Part shown: piece by piece, positions 23,829-32,718 of the stretch | Layout: each line of letters opens with the position of its first letter | Numbering within the stretch: position 1 is the stretch's first letter | Assembly (NCBI GenBank): GCA_016342655.1 | Contig: JAEINL010000023.1 | Span: forward strand, 1-47,876 | DNA length: 47,876 nt | Reading direction: 5' to 3' | Source: Sphaerochaeta sp. | GTDB lineage: Bacteria > Spirochaetota > Spirochaetia > Sphaerochaetales > Sphaerochaetaceae | Notes under the pieces: generated by a model | The model's database searches: none | Told to the model about the DNA's origin: nothing | What the model saw: only the letters and a program-made list of their open reading frames with translations | Position numbers and translations under genes: made by a program

Positions 23829-25136
23829 ATGGCGTATCTGAGTAGAAATTTTTCCCCAGAAGGAAGAGAGCTTGATCGTCTCTTAAGACGCTCAAGCGAT
23901 ACCAACGCTACGGTCCAGGACCAGGTGGCTCAAATCCTTAACCGCGTGGCAACTGAAGGGGATGCTGCCTTGTTCGCATTGGAAGAACAGTTCACCAAGG
24001 CTAAGCTTGCCTCTCTGTCTGTCTCTGAAGAGGAATTTCTTGAAGCTGAGGCCTTGGTTTCAGCTTCCTTGAAAAAAGCCTTGAGAGAAGCTGCTTCCAA
24101 TATCCGTTTTTTCCATGAGGCCCAACTTCCCCAGGGTGAGAGGCTCACCGTTGCCACGGGCATTGAGCTGTCACGCAAGATAGTGCCTATCCAGAGGGTG
24201 GGCCTTTATGTACCGGGTGGGACCGCCCCCCTGATCTCCACCACCCTGATGTTGGGTATCCCTGCCCAAGTTGCCGGGTGTAAGGATGTGGTGCTCTGTA
24301 CTCCATCCGATGCTTCTGGCAAGGTCCATCCGGCCATTCTCTATGCAGCCTCGATGTGTTCCATTACCAAGGTATTCAAGCTTGGGGGAGCTCAGGCAAT
24401 TGGGGCGATGGCCTATGGCAGTGAGAGTGTGCCCAAGGTGGACAAGATCTTCGGACCGGGGAACCAATATGTCACCGAAGCCAAGAAACAGGTAAGCGCC
24501 TCCTGCTGTTCCATAGATATGCCAGCAGGTCCCAGTGAGGTCATGGTTGTCGCCACCTTGGATGCCGACCCTGGTTTTGTCGCCAGTGACCTGCTCAGCC
24601 AGGCCGAACATGGCCTGGACAGCCAGTCCATGCTGGTCATAGTGGGCGATAAGGAAGGGGGCTTTGCTTTTCTGGATAGGGTGGAAGAGCAGCTGTCACT
24701 TCAGCTTAAGGCTCTCGACCGCCAGACGTTCCTTCTCTCTTCCCTTGCCCATTCGCATGCGATTGTCTGTCCGACCCTGGAGCAGGGGGCCAAGGTGGTG
24801 AATGCCTACGCACCTGAACACCTAATCATCAACACAACTGACCCCTCGGAGTTGGAGGCGTTGGTAGTCAATGCAGGTTCCATCTTCCTTGGGCCCTATT
24901 CCTGTGAGAGTGCAGGCGACTATGCCAGCGGTACCAACCACACCCTACCTACCGCCGGGTGGGCACATTCCACTAGTGGGGTAAGCACCGACTCCTTCTT
25001 AAAGAAGATTACGGTGCAGAAGCTTAGCAAGCAGGGGCTATCAGACCTGAGTGAGACACTGGTGAGCTTATCAGAGGCAGAGAGGCTTACAGCCCACCGC
25101 AATGCCGTACTTATACGATTGGGAGGAGAGATATGA
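23829..25136 (+). CDS. hisD: Histidinol dehydrogenase
   Basis: This 435-residue zinc enzyme performs the last two oxidations, L-histidinol to L-histidine, with NAD. Conserved blocks: VGLYVPGGTAPLISTTLM, KVDKIFGPGNQYVTEAKK, DMPAGPSEVMVV, DLLSQAEHG and the C-terminal SAGDYASGTNHTLPTAG. All are intact and length is normal. It starts 9 bases after hisG and overlaps hisC by ATGA. Confidence 0.97.
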   Translation: MAYLSRNFSPEGRELDRLLRRSSDTNATVQDQVAQILNRVATEGDAALFALEEQFTKAKLASLSVSEEEFLEAEALVSASLKKALREAASNIRFFHEAQLPQGERLTVATGIELSRKIVPIQRVGLYVPGGTAPLISTTLMLGIPAQVAGCKDVVLCTPSDASGKVHPAILYAASMCSITKVFKLGGAQAIGAMAYGSESVPKVDKIFGPGNQYVTEAKKQVSASCCSIDMPAGPSEVMVVATLDADPGFVASDLLSQAEHGLDSQSMLVIVGDKEGGFAFLDRVEEQLSLQLKALDRQTFLLSSLAHSHAIVCPTLEQGAKVVNAYAPEHLIINTTDPSELEALVVNAGSIFLGPYSCESAGDYASGTNHTLPTAGWAHSTSGVSTDSFLKKITVQKLSKQGLSDLSETLVSLSEAERLTAHRNAVLIRLGGEI

Positions 25137-26212
25137 GGGAGTTGCTTCGTAAGAACATAGCAAATCTTGTTCCGTACAGCTGTGCACGCAATGATTTTGT
25201 CGGGGAGGCAGAGGTCTACCTTGATGCCAATGAGAACTGGAGGGATTTTGTCGGCGACCAGGGAAGGAACCGCTATCCCGACCCCCTTTGCACCCAGGTG
25301 CGAAAGGCCCTTGATGAGGTCTTGGGTCTTCCTTTTGCACATACGGTGATAGGTAATGGCAGTGATGAGATCATTGACAATCTGTTCCGTTGCTTTTGTA
25401 ATCCTGGGGTGGATAAGGTCATCATCATGAGCCCTACCTATGGGGCGTACCGTGTCTTTGCCGATATCAACGATGTATTGGTCGAACAGATTCCCCTTAC
25501 TTCTGACTTTGCCATCGACTTTGATGCTTTGGAAGGTTTCCTTGGACAAGAGAAGAAGCGGAGGGAAGGTGGGAAGGAGGACGGTAGGAGCAAGCTGCTC
25601 TTTATCTGCTCCCCTAACAACCCGACGGGCAATGCCTTTCCCCTAGAAGAGATCGAGAGGGTATGTACCCTCTTTGAGGGTATCACTGTTGTCGATGAGG
25701 CCTATTATGACTTCTCTTCCTTGGGAAGTGCGGTTACGCTACTTCCAAGGTTTCCCCGTCTGGTGGTGTTGCGCACCCTCTCCAAGTGCTGGTCCCTAGC
25801 CAATGCAAGGGTAGGGATTGCAGTAGCGAGTGAAGCCATCTGCAAGGTACTAACCAGCATGAAATATCCCTACAATGTGGGGGGACCTTCTCAGGAACTC
25901 GCCCTCAAGGGGTTAGCGCAGGCTGATAAGGTCCAACAGGTGCGCTCTCTAACGCTTGGAGAGAAGAGTAGGATGGAAGAGGCGCTTGCCTCCCTCTCTT
26001 GTGTGGTGAAGATCTTTCGCAGTGATGCGAACTTTTTGCTAGTCAGGGTAGGCAACGCAGATGAGCTCTACCACTATCTTGCCCAAAAAGGTATCATTGT
26101 ACGAAACCGAAGCCGGGAACTGTACTGTGAGAACTGCTTGAGGATAACCATTGGAAGCAAGAGCGAGAACGACAGGCTTTTGGCAGCCCTTGCAGCGTAT
26201 GAGGAAGCATGA
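25133..26212 (+). CDS. hisC: Histidinol-phosphate aminotransferase
   Basis: This 359-residue PLP enzyme makes histidinol phosphate from imidazole acetol phosphate and glutamate. LDANEN, RNRYPDP, the cofactor-binding CSPNNPTGN and VVDEAYYDF, and the Schiff-base lysine K218 in RTLSKCWSLANARVG are all present. The variant motif after the lysine and the MKYPYNVGG segment recall Bacteroidetes HisC from memory. Overlaps hisD and hisB by 4 bases each. Confidence 0.95.
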   Translation: MRELLRKNIANLVPYSCARNDFVGEAEVYLDANENWRDFVGDQGRNRYPDPLCTQVRKALDEVLGLPFAHTVIGNGSDEIIDNLFRCFCNPGVDKVIIMSPTYGAYRVFADINDVLVEQIPLTSDFAIDFDALEGFLGQEKKRREGGKEDGRSKLLFICSPNNPTGNAFPLEEIERVCTLFEGITVVDEAYYDFSSLGSAVTLLPRFPRLVVLRTLSKCWSLANARVGIAVASEAICKVLTSMKYPYNVGGPSQELALKGLAQADKVQQVRSLTLGEKSRMEEALASLSCVVKIFRSDANFLLVRVGNADELYHYLAQKGIIVRNRSRELYCENCLRITIGSKSENDRLLAALAAYEEA

Positions 26213-27351
26213 TGGACAAGAAGATGCATAAGGCGGTCCTGTTTCTTGACCGTGACGGGATTATTGTAATAGAGGACCAGATTGACACCTTTGAGAGGAT
26301 CATATACATCCCTGGGGTGTTCGGTGCCCTTTCTAGGATACGCAAGGAAGGCTCTTTCCACTTTGCCATGGTAAGTAACCAGGACGGGGTGGGCACCCCC
26401 TCCTTCCCCCAGGAGGATTTTGACAAGCCACAGGAAAGAATCCTGGCGACCCTACAAGGGGAGGGGATCACCTTCGATGACTTGCATATTGACTTTTCCC
26501 TCCCCTCAGACAACTGTCCGGGTCGCAAGCCTGGGATAGGGATGCTGGACAAGTATCGCAGTGGCGAGTATGACCTTGCCAACTCAGTGGTAATCGGGGA
26601 CCGTCAGACTGATGTGCGTCTTGCCTATAACCTCGGATGCAAAGCTATCTGGTTTGTCCCACCGTCGCAAAAAGATGAGCTGGAAGATGACCTCAAGGAT
26701 ACCTGCATCTTCGTCAGCGACAACTGGAATGCCATAGCTTCCTTTCTGCTTGATGAAACCAAGACCAAACTCCGTACCTCTGAGGTTATCAGAAATACCA
26801 GGGAGACTGAGATTTCCCTTACCGTAAACCTTGACGGGACAGGTGAGGGCTCGGTTCATACCCACATTCCCTTCTTCGATCATATGCTTGATCAGGTACT
26901 CAGGCATAGTGGCTTTGATATCAAGCTGCATGCGCAGGGAGACCTGGTGGTGGATGAACACCATACAGTTGAGGATGTGGCCCTCTCACTCGGGCAGGCG
27001 GTGCGTGAGGCCTTGGGTGAGAAACGTGGTATTAGTCGGTATGGCTTTGAGCTGCTTACCATGGATGATGTGCTCGCAGAGGTAGCCTTGGACTTCTCCG
27101 GTCGTCCCTCCCTGCTGTGGGATGTGTCTTTCAGCCGGGAATATGTGGGCACCTTTCCTACTGAGATGGTCCAGCACTTCTTTAAGTCTTTCAGTGACGC
27201 CTCCCAATGTAATCTGGCCCTGAAGGTATCTGAGGGGAATGTGCATCACCAGGTGGAAGCTCTTTTCAAGGCCTTCTCCCGTGCCTTGAAAAAGGCTGTG
27301 CACAAGTATCCACACAGTGATGCACTGCCTTCAACCAAGGGGGTCCTATGA
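26209..27351 (+). CDS. hisB: Bifunctional histidinol-phosphatase/imidazoleglycerol-phosphate dehydratase
   Basis: This 380-residue fusion carries two steps. Residues 1-~170 are a HAD phosphatase with nucleophile D14 and acid D16 (FLDRDGIIV), VSNQDGVGTPSFPQ and motif IV VIGDRQTD. Residues ~185-380 are the dehydratase with FFDHMLDQVLRHSG, DEHHTVEDVALSLGQA and HHQVEALFKAFSRALKKA. In E. coli HisB the phosphatase loop CPH...CDC binds zinc; here the aligned segment is DFSLPSDNCPGRKP, keeping one cysteine (C103), so zinc binding is probably lost. A similar loop occurs, from memory, in Bacteroidetes HisB. Catalytic aspartates are intact. Confidence 0.95.
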   Translation: MMDKKMHKAVLFLDRDGIIVIEDQIDTFERIIYIPGVFGALSRIRKEGSFHFAMVSNQDGVGTPSFPQEDFDKPQERILATLQGEGITFDDLHIDFSLPSDNCPGRKPGIGMLDKYRSGEYDLANSVVIGDRQTDVRLAYNLGCKAIWFVPPSQKDELEDDLKDTCIFVSDNWNAIASFLLDETKTKLRTSEVIRNTRETEISLTVNLDGTGEGSVHTHIPFFDHMLDQVLRHSGFDIKLHAQGDLVVDEHHTVEDVALSLGQAVREALGEKRGISRYGFELLTMDDVLAEVALDFSGRPSLLWDVSFSREYVGTFPTEMVQHFFKSFSDASQCNLALKVSEGNVHHQVEALFKAFSRALKKAVHKYPHSDALPSTKGVL

Positions 27352-27941
27352 CCATAGCAATTGTCAAATACAACGCAGGCAATACCCGCTCGGTGTTGTG
27401 TGCACTCAAGCGCCTTGGCTATGAGGCGACAGTAACAGATGACCATCAAGAGCTTAGAAAGGCCGATAGGGTAATCTTCCCCGGTGTAGGGGAAGCATCG
27501 ACTGCAATGGCCTACCTCCGAGGGTGTGGTTTGGATACCTTCCTGCCTACCCTGACGCAACCCTTTTTGGGCATCTGCCTCGGTATGCAGCTTATGTGCA
27601 GTTTCAGTGAAGAGCATGATACCCAATGCCTGGGCATGTTTCCTGAGACGGTCAAAAAGTTCATCCCCTACAAGGGGGAGAAGATACCACACATGGGATG
27701 GAATACCCTAAAGACTAAGGATGATCCTCTCTTCAGGGGTCTTTCAGGTGAGATTTGGTGTTATTTTGTCCACAGTTACTATGTGCCTTTCTCTAGCGAT
27801 ACGATTGCTTCCACAGAGTACGCCTCTGTAAAGTTTACCGCATCCCTGCGAAAGGATAATTTTTGGGGGTGTCAATTCCACCCGGAGAAGAGTGGTAGCA
27901 TGGGCGAGCGGATGCTGAAGAATTTTCTGGAGGAAGTCTGA
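27348..27941 (+). CDS. hisH: Imidazole glycerol phosphate synthase, glutaminase subunit
   Basis: This 197-residue class I glutamine amidotransferase supplies ammonia to HisF. The oxyanion region reads FPGVGEAST, the catalytic cysteine lies in FLGICLGMQLM, and the His-Glu pair in FHPEKSG. All are intact. ATGA overlap with hisB; the stop codon of hisH shares one base with the hisA start. Confidence 0.96.
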   Translation: MTIAIVKYNAGNTRSVLCALKRLGYEATVTDDHQELRKADRVIFPGVGEASTAMAYLRGCGLDTFLPTLTQPFLGICLGMQLMCSFSEEHDTQCLGMFPETVKKFIPYKGEKIPHMGWNTLKTKDDPLFRGLSGEIWCYFVHSYYVPFSSDTIASTEYASVKFTASLRKDNFWGCQFHPEKSGSMGERMLKNFLEEV

Positions 27942-28675
27942 TGGATATTATTCCTGCAATCGACATCATAGGAGGCGCCTGCGTACGCCTGAGCCAAGGT
28001 GATTATGGCTCGAAGAAGGAGTACGCCTCTGACCCGTTGGAAATGGCAAGGAGTTTTGAGGCTCATGGTGTGAAGAGGTTGCATCTTGTGGACCTGGAGG
28101 GGGCAAAAGGGGGAACCATTGTCAATCTGAAGAGCTTGGAACGCATTGCCAGCCATACCAGCCTCATCATTGACTTTGGTGGTGGTATCAAGAGTAGCAC
28201 TGACTTGCGTGACGCTTTCAATGCAGGGGCAAGCATGGTTACCTGCGGCTCGATAGCGGCAAGTGACCCCCTTCTGGTTGAGAGCTGGCTCGCACTCTAC
28301 GGACCTGACAGACTCATCCTAGGTGCCGATGCCAAAAGCGGCATGATAGCAACCCATGGGTGGTTGGAGACTTCATCCCTGGAGGTAGGCCCCTTTATTG
28401 ACTCCTACCTGGCAAAAGGGTTCTATAGGGTCATCTGTACCGATATTGCCCTCGATGGGATGCTCAGTGGTCCTTCTTTTGCCCTGTATGACGAATTGCT
28501 TGCTTGTAGGCCTTCCCTGCATTTGATAGCATCTGGAGGGATATCCTCCATGGAAGACGTCCATGCCTTGCATAAGGCTGGCTTGGATGGGGCAATTATT
28601 GGAAAGGCCCTCTACGAAGGGGCCATAACACTTAAGGACCTCATGCTTTTCAAGGAGGAGACCGATGCTAGCTAA
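27941..28675 (+). CDS. hisA: ProFAR isomerase
   Basis: This is a 244-residue (beta-alpha)8 barrel that isomerises ProFAR to PRFAR. The catalytic aspartates are in IPAIDI (N-terminal) and TDIALDGMLSGP; the phosphate-binding loops IDFGGGIKSS and ASGGISSMEDV are present. The stretches RLSQGDYGSKKEYA and SHTSLIIDFGGGIKS resemble Bacteroidetes HisA as I recall it, which bears on the origin of the operon. Confidence 0.96.
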   Translation: MDIIPAIDIIGGACVRLSQGDYGSKKEYASDPLEMARSFEAHGVKRLHLVDLEGAKGGTIVNLKSLERIASHTSLIIDFGGGIKSSTDLRDAFNAGASMVTCGSIAASDPLLVESWLALYGPDRLILGADAKSGMIATHGWLETSSLEVGPFIDSYLAKGFYRVICTDIALDGMLSGPSFALYDELLACRPSLHLIASGGISSMEDVHALHKAGLDGAIIGKALYEGAITLKDLMLFKEETDAS

Positions 28676-29447
28676 ACGAATCATACCGTGTCTTGATGTA
28701 CGGGATGGAAGGACGGTAAAAGGGGTCAACTTCATCAACCTTCGTGATGCGGGGGATGCCGTCGAGCTTGCCCAGCTCTACAGCAAACAGGGGGCCGACG
28801 AGCTTACCTTCCTTGATATCACGGCCACTGTGGAGAACCGCTCCACCTTCAATGCCCTGGTAAGGCGCATAGCTGACCACATAGGGATTCCCTTTACCGT
28901 AGGTGGGGGCATCCGCAATGCACAGGATGTCGGGGTGCTTCTCGATAGTGGAGCTGATAAGATTTCCATCAACAGCCAGGCTGTAAAGGACCCTTCGGTG
29001 ATAGACACCCTGGCAATGCAGTACGGATCGCAGTGTGTGGTCTGTGCCATTGACGCAAGGCGCAATCCCCTTTTTGATACCCCGACAGAACAGGGATGGG
29101 AAGTCTATGTACATGGCGGTAGGACCCCTACTGGCCTGGAAGTGGTCTCCTGGGCCAAGGAAGCATATAGCCGTGGCTGTGGGGAGATCTTGCTGACTTC
29201 CATGGAGCATGATGGGGTGAAGCAGGGTTTCGCCCTGGATATAACCAGACGGGTGGGTGAGGCTGTAGGCATTCCTGTCATTGCCAGTGGGGGGGCAGGG
29301 ACCATGGAACACTTTGTAGAGGTGTTTACCGAAGCTAAGGCCGATGCCGCATTGGCCGCCTCAATTTTTCATTTTCATGAAATAGATATACCTGAGCTAA
29401 AGATTTTTCTTTCACAACATGGTATACCTATGCGTAAAGGGCAGTAA
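28665..29447 (+). CDS. hisF: Imidazole glycerol phosphate synthase, cyclase subunit
   Basis: This 260-residue (beta-alpha)8 barrel uses HisH-derived ammonia to make IGP and AICAR. Catalytic D11 is in [10 protein letters not shown] and the second aspartate in [11 protein letters not shown]; phosphate loops are TVGGGIRN and [11 protein letters not shown]. It overlaps hisA by 11 bases, so the two related barrels are translationally coupled. AICAR can re-enter purine synthesis. Confidence 0.97.
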   Translation: MLAKRIIPCLDVRDGRTVKGVNFINLRDAGDAVELAQLYSKQGADELTFLDITATVENRSTFNALVRRIADHIGIPFTVGGGIRNAQDVGVLLDSGADKISINSQAVKDPSVIDTLAMQYGSQCVVCAIDARRNPLFDTPTEQGWEVYVHGGRTPTGLEVVSWAKEAYSRGCGEILLTSMEHDGVKQGFALDITRRVGEAVGIPVIASGGAGTMEHFVEVFTEAKADAALAASIFHFHEIDIPELKIFLSQHGIPMRKGQ

Positions 29448-29458
29448 GGAGACTTCGC

Positions 29459-30067
29459 ATGGCACTTGATTTTACAAAAATGGATGGACTCATTCCCGCG
29501 ATCGTCCAAGATGCAGTAACCCGAAGGGTTCTGATGCTTGGCTATATGAATGAGGAATCGCTTAAGCTTACACGAGATAGGGGTTTGGTTACCTTCTGGT
29601 CAAGAAGCCGTCAGAAGCTTTGGACCAAGGGAGAGACCAGCGGCAACTATCTGACGGTGCGCGAGATCATCGAGGATTGTGACCATGATACCTTGCTTAT
29701 CAAGGCTCTTCCTTCAGGCCCTGTCTGCCATACAGGAAGTGATACCTGCTTCAGCGAGGTCAATGACCCATCAGAAGTGACTTCCAGTGAGTTCCTTTTC
29801 TACCTTGAGGAAGTCATCAATGACCGCCGTGAATATCCCCAGGAAGGTTCCTATACCAACCATCTATTCAGCCGTGGTCTGAACAAGATCGCCCAGAAGG
29901 TAGGAGAAGAGGCCGTTGAGCTCATCATTGAGAGCAAGGATGACAACAAGAGCCTTTTCTTAGGTGAGGCAGCAGACCTTATGTACCACTTCTTGGTTTT
30001 GCTTGCTGTGAAGAACGTTCCTCTCAGTGAGGTCATCGAGGTGCTGAAGGGTAGGCATAGCAGGTAG
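29459..30067 (+). CDS. hisI: Bifunctional PRA-CH/PRA-PH
   Basis: This 202-residue fusion of phosphoribosyl-AMP cyclohydrolase (N-terminal, ~1-115) and phosphoribosyl-ATP pyrophosphatase (C-terminal) carries the second and third steps of the pathway. Metal ligands are in EDCDHDTLL and [12 protein letters not shown]; the pyrophosphatase helix motif is [14 protein letters not shown] with [13 protein letters not shown]. Last gene of the operon, as in E. coli; a hairpin follows 52 bases downstream. Confidence 0.96.
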   Translation: MALDFTKMDGLIPAIVQDAVTRRVLMLGYMNEESLKLTRDRGLVTFWSRSRQKLWTKGETSGNYLTVREIIEDCDHDTLLIKALPSGPVCHTGSDTCFSEVNDPSEVTSSEFLFYLEEVINDRREYPQEGSYTNHLFSRGLNKIAQKVGEEAVELIIESKDDNKSLFLGEAADLMYHFLVLLAVKNVPLSEVIEVLKGRHSR

Positions 30068-30118
30068 GATACGCTTTGTACTGCAAACCCTAACATGAGC
30101 TATTGCCTGAACAGAACT

Positions 30119-30142
30119 ATGCCTCCCTTTTCCGGGAGGCAT
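30119..30142 (+). terminator. Probable terminator of the his operon
   Basis: ATGCCTCCC (30119-30127) pairs with GGGAGGCAT (30134-30142), a perfect 9-base stem. The downstream T-tract is weak, with scattered Ts until a run at 30156, so efficiency is uncertain. Confidence 0.65.
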
Positions 30143-30230
30143 TGTCATAGCCTGTTTTCTTGATCATTCCTTATTTGTTTCTTCTATGCATGAGAGTAAA
30201 GCATTTTTCAGACTTGCCAATGCAAAATGT

Positions 30231-30692
30231 CTAACTTATCTGTGAAAACTCTGTCCTCATAGTATCTTTGTCGATGATCTTGTCTGAATGCATATTTGAA
30301 GTCAAAGTACCCCTAGTTTCAATCCAGGGTTTTTCTGCATGTGTCATCATTTCCAACTGACTGGCAGAGTACTGGTTATAGACTTCAAAAACCCTTTCCA
30401 CTATGGCCCTCTGCTCTACTGTCACACTAGAGCCCAAGGGTGTTGCCTTGGGGGCGTCAATAGGATCAAACATCCCATATGCAGAGTTGAATTCATGATA
30501 TACCGTTACATTTACAGGACCATGAAGCCAAGCCTGAAAGTTTTCCTTAGGGAAAAGCTCCTTGTCGGTGATGGCTAGCGTCCAGCCTTCACAATAATAT
30601 AAGAGCTTTTGCAGTTTCAAAGGATTGACTTTGGTGTTACTGATTTCTGCCAATGTGAGTAAATACTTAGCTACAGTAACAATATTGGCCAT
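30231..30692 (-). CDS. Panacea-domain (SocA/GepA-type) protein, orphan
   Basis: This 153-residue protein of the Panacea family (formerly DUF4065) has the diagnostic NPLKLQKLLYYCEGW followed by LFPKENFQAWLHGPV. Panacea proteins are mostly antitoxins that neutralise widely different toxins; GepA of phages and SocA of Caulobacter are members. Usually a toxin gene adjoins, but the flanks here are the his operon (convergent) and 358 bp of noncoding DNA, so no partner is visible. GGGAAG lies before the ATG. Confidence 0.8.
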   Translation of the reverse strand: MANIVTVAKYLLTLAEISNTKVNPLKLQKLLYYCEGWTLAITDKELFPKENFQAWLHGPVNVTVYHEFNSAYGMFDPIDAPKATPLGSSVTVEQRAIVERVFEVYNQYSASQLEMMTHAEKPWIETRGTLTSNMHSDKIIDKDTMRTEFSQIS

Positions 30693-31050
30693 CTCTTCAC
30701 TTCCCTTTTTATTGGACTACATTCCCTCATTGATTGTTTTCTTTGAGTCTGAAGCATAGGAAACACTCGGTAACCATTCATAATATAAGACATGTAGACT
30801 CTAGGTAGGTTACACTCTATACATGTACAAAGCTGGCTGAGAGGATTTTCTTTAGGTGTATACCCCTAAGAACTTTGTTTTACAGGCTGGAACATGAAAA
30901 GACCTTGAACAAAGAATTCGTTTCACTGCTGGTAATTTGGGATTCCTATCCAAAACTTGTTTAGTGACTATGGGTTCCCATTACCAAGACTTTGTCGAGG
31001 GAGTACGACACCTCAGTCTCCATCAATTCCTCACAGACAATAGTCTCTAC
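30693..31050. other. Intergenic region, no gene seen
   Basis: 358 bp AT-rich sequence between the Panacea gene start and the end of the oxidoreductase gene. A weak stem, TTCTTTAGG...CCCTAAGAA, lies near 30850-30872. ORFs here are low-quality and lack ribosome sites. Confidence 0.5.
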
Positions 31051-32718
31051 CTATACCGGGTACGTTCTCTTATATTCGTTCCTAAGCCTTATTTTTTTTG
31101 CCTTTTTCCTGTCAGATTCTCGACTGGTACAAATACTATCAGCGGCATACCAGCCAGTCAGTATTGCGGTAGGAATACCAGCGGGACTATATGCCCACTG
31201 TCCGCATTGAAGGACGTCGGGCAGTGGGGTCTTTACCGAATCAGGGATTTTCTGGAGCATATTGACCACAGGAGACGGTAGTTCGAATGTCCATCCTGTA
31301 ATACCTCCCTCGCTATTGCCGAATTTCTTTTCAATACTCAACGGAGAGGCTGAGAACCGAAGTTCAATTGTATCAAACAAACCGGGAAATAGTGATTGGT
31401 TCAGTGTCTTGATCATCCCATCCTCGACCCATAGCTTGAATTCATCATACCATCCGGCATCATTCACAAGCCGCACAAGATCGTACTCCAGCAGGAAGCT
31501 CACCACCAGACCTGTTTTTCCTTCCGGGGACAAGCTTGCATCGCGAAGCGATGGAATGGAAATTTCATAGGTAGTCAAAGCACAATATGTAGTCACCCAA
31601 GCACGAATTTCCTCTTTCTTGCAGGCATCCTTGCCTTTGGCAAGCAGATTCTTCAGTTCAGACAAGTGTGTTTCGCCCAAACCCTTCCGTGAAGGAGTAT
31701 AAAACACGTGCCCATTGGTAATGCTGGCGAACGCCTGAGGAGGTTGATCCACTCCTATAAACAGAGAAAAAACCGAATCTCCACCTCTGCTTGCAAGGAT
31801 TTTCTCTGACTCGGTGGTAATCGATCCAACCACATCTGCACCTAACCCAGAGGTGTCCAGATTACGGTACAAGGACTTAAGGTCTGCACACCACAACAGT
31901 TTATCATAGGAATAGCTTTGGCCATTGCCATCCTGAACGAGCTTCTTGGCCAGGCTTATCGTCTTTACTTCGGTATTGACTTGGAGCTCACCTCCATTTT
32001 CAAGCATTTTCTGTACCAGTTTTTCAGGGAGCTTACCTGTTCCCCCTTTTGGATAGAGATAGTCGAGATAGACATAGAAATAGCCCAACGCAAAAAATGT
32101 CGGGGTCCGTTTGAAGAAATGCTGGTCGATGATGTCGATGAGAGACTGATTAGTAGATACTTTTTTTAGATAGGTCTCCACAGGTTCATTCATCCGTTCC
32201 ATGCGGGAGACGGCTAGAAGGAACCTGCCCAGCCACGGAAGCAGCTCCTTGAAGAGATATCTTTTGTCTTGTCTGAAATTCTTGAAGACTGGGTTTTCAA
32301 ATCCATAGATAACATGCATTTCCTTATAGACTTTTTCAATTTTCCGGAAAATTTTACGTACATCGTCAACATTATCGGGATACAATGTTTGCAGCGCCTG
32401 CCTATAGAGGTCGATACTCTCTTTAGAGACTATGCTGATGACTTGTGATTCGACCCCAATGGACACAGGGCTGCTCAAAAGTTCCATTTCTATGCCTAGG
32501 TCCTTCAGCATGGGCCTGATAATTCCCGAGTTCTCAATTGCACGAGCTCCAGCGTCAAACACATAGCCTTCACGCGAGAAAGAATTCAGCAACCCACCGT
32601 AGGTAGGGGTCTTTTCCAAAACCAGAACCGAGTAGCCTGCTTTTGTCAAATATGCTGCTGCGGTCAAGCCAGATAGGCCGGCCCCTACAATTACATATTC
32701 ATAATGTTTGTTTTTCAT
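31051..32718 (-). CDS. FAD-dependent phytoene-desaturase-like oxidoreductase
   Basis: This 555-residue flavoprotein has an N-terminal dinucleotide fold (YVIVGAGLSGLTAAAYL), the second FAD motif GYSVLVLEK with TPTYGGLLNSF, and a C-terminal FAD segment (LQCGQWAYSPAGIPTAILTGWYAAD). It resembles the carotenoid/retinol saturase group, which oxidises or saturates isoprenoid or lipid-like substrates. It overlaps the SDR gene by 4 bases and forms an operon with the SDR and NTF2-like genes. The same gene trio occurs in other bacteria near lipid-modifying genes, but no such gene is nearby. The actual substrate is unknown. Confidence 0.85.
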   Translation of the reverse strand: MKNKHYEYVIVGAGLSGLTAAAYLTKAGYSVLVLEKTPTYGGLLNSFSREGYVFDAGARAIENSGIIRPMLKDLGIEMELLSSPVSIGVESQVISIVSKESIDLYRQALQTLYPDNVDDVRKIFRKIEKVYKEMHVIYGFENPVFKNFRQDKRYLFKELLPWLGRFLLAVSRMERMNEPVETYLKKVSTNQSLIDIIDQHFFKRTPTFFALGYFYVYLDYLYPKGGTGKLPEKLVQKMLENGGELQVNTEVKTISLAKKLVQDGNGQSYSYDKLLWCADLKSLYRNLDTSGLGADVVGSITTESEKILASRGGDSVFSLFIGVDQPPQAFASITNGHVFYTPSRKGLGETHLSELKNLLAKGKDACKKEEIRAWVTTYCALTTYEISIPSLRDASLSPEGKTGLVVSFLLEYDLVRLVNDAGWYDEFKLWVEDGMIKTLNQSLFPGLFDTIELRFSASPLSIEKKFGNSEGGITGWTFELPSPVVNMLQKIPDSVKTPLPDVLQCGQWAYSPAGIPTAILTGWYAADSICTSRESDRKKAKKIRLRNEYKRTYPV

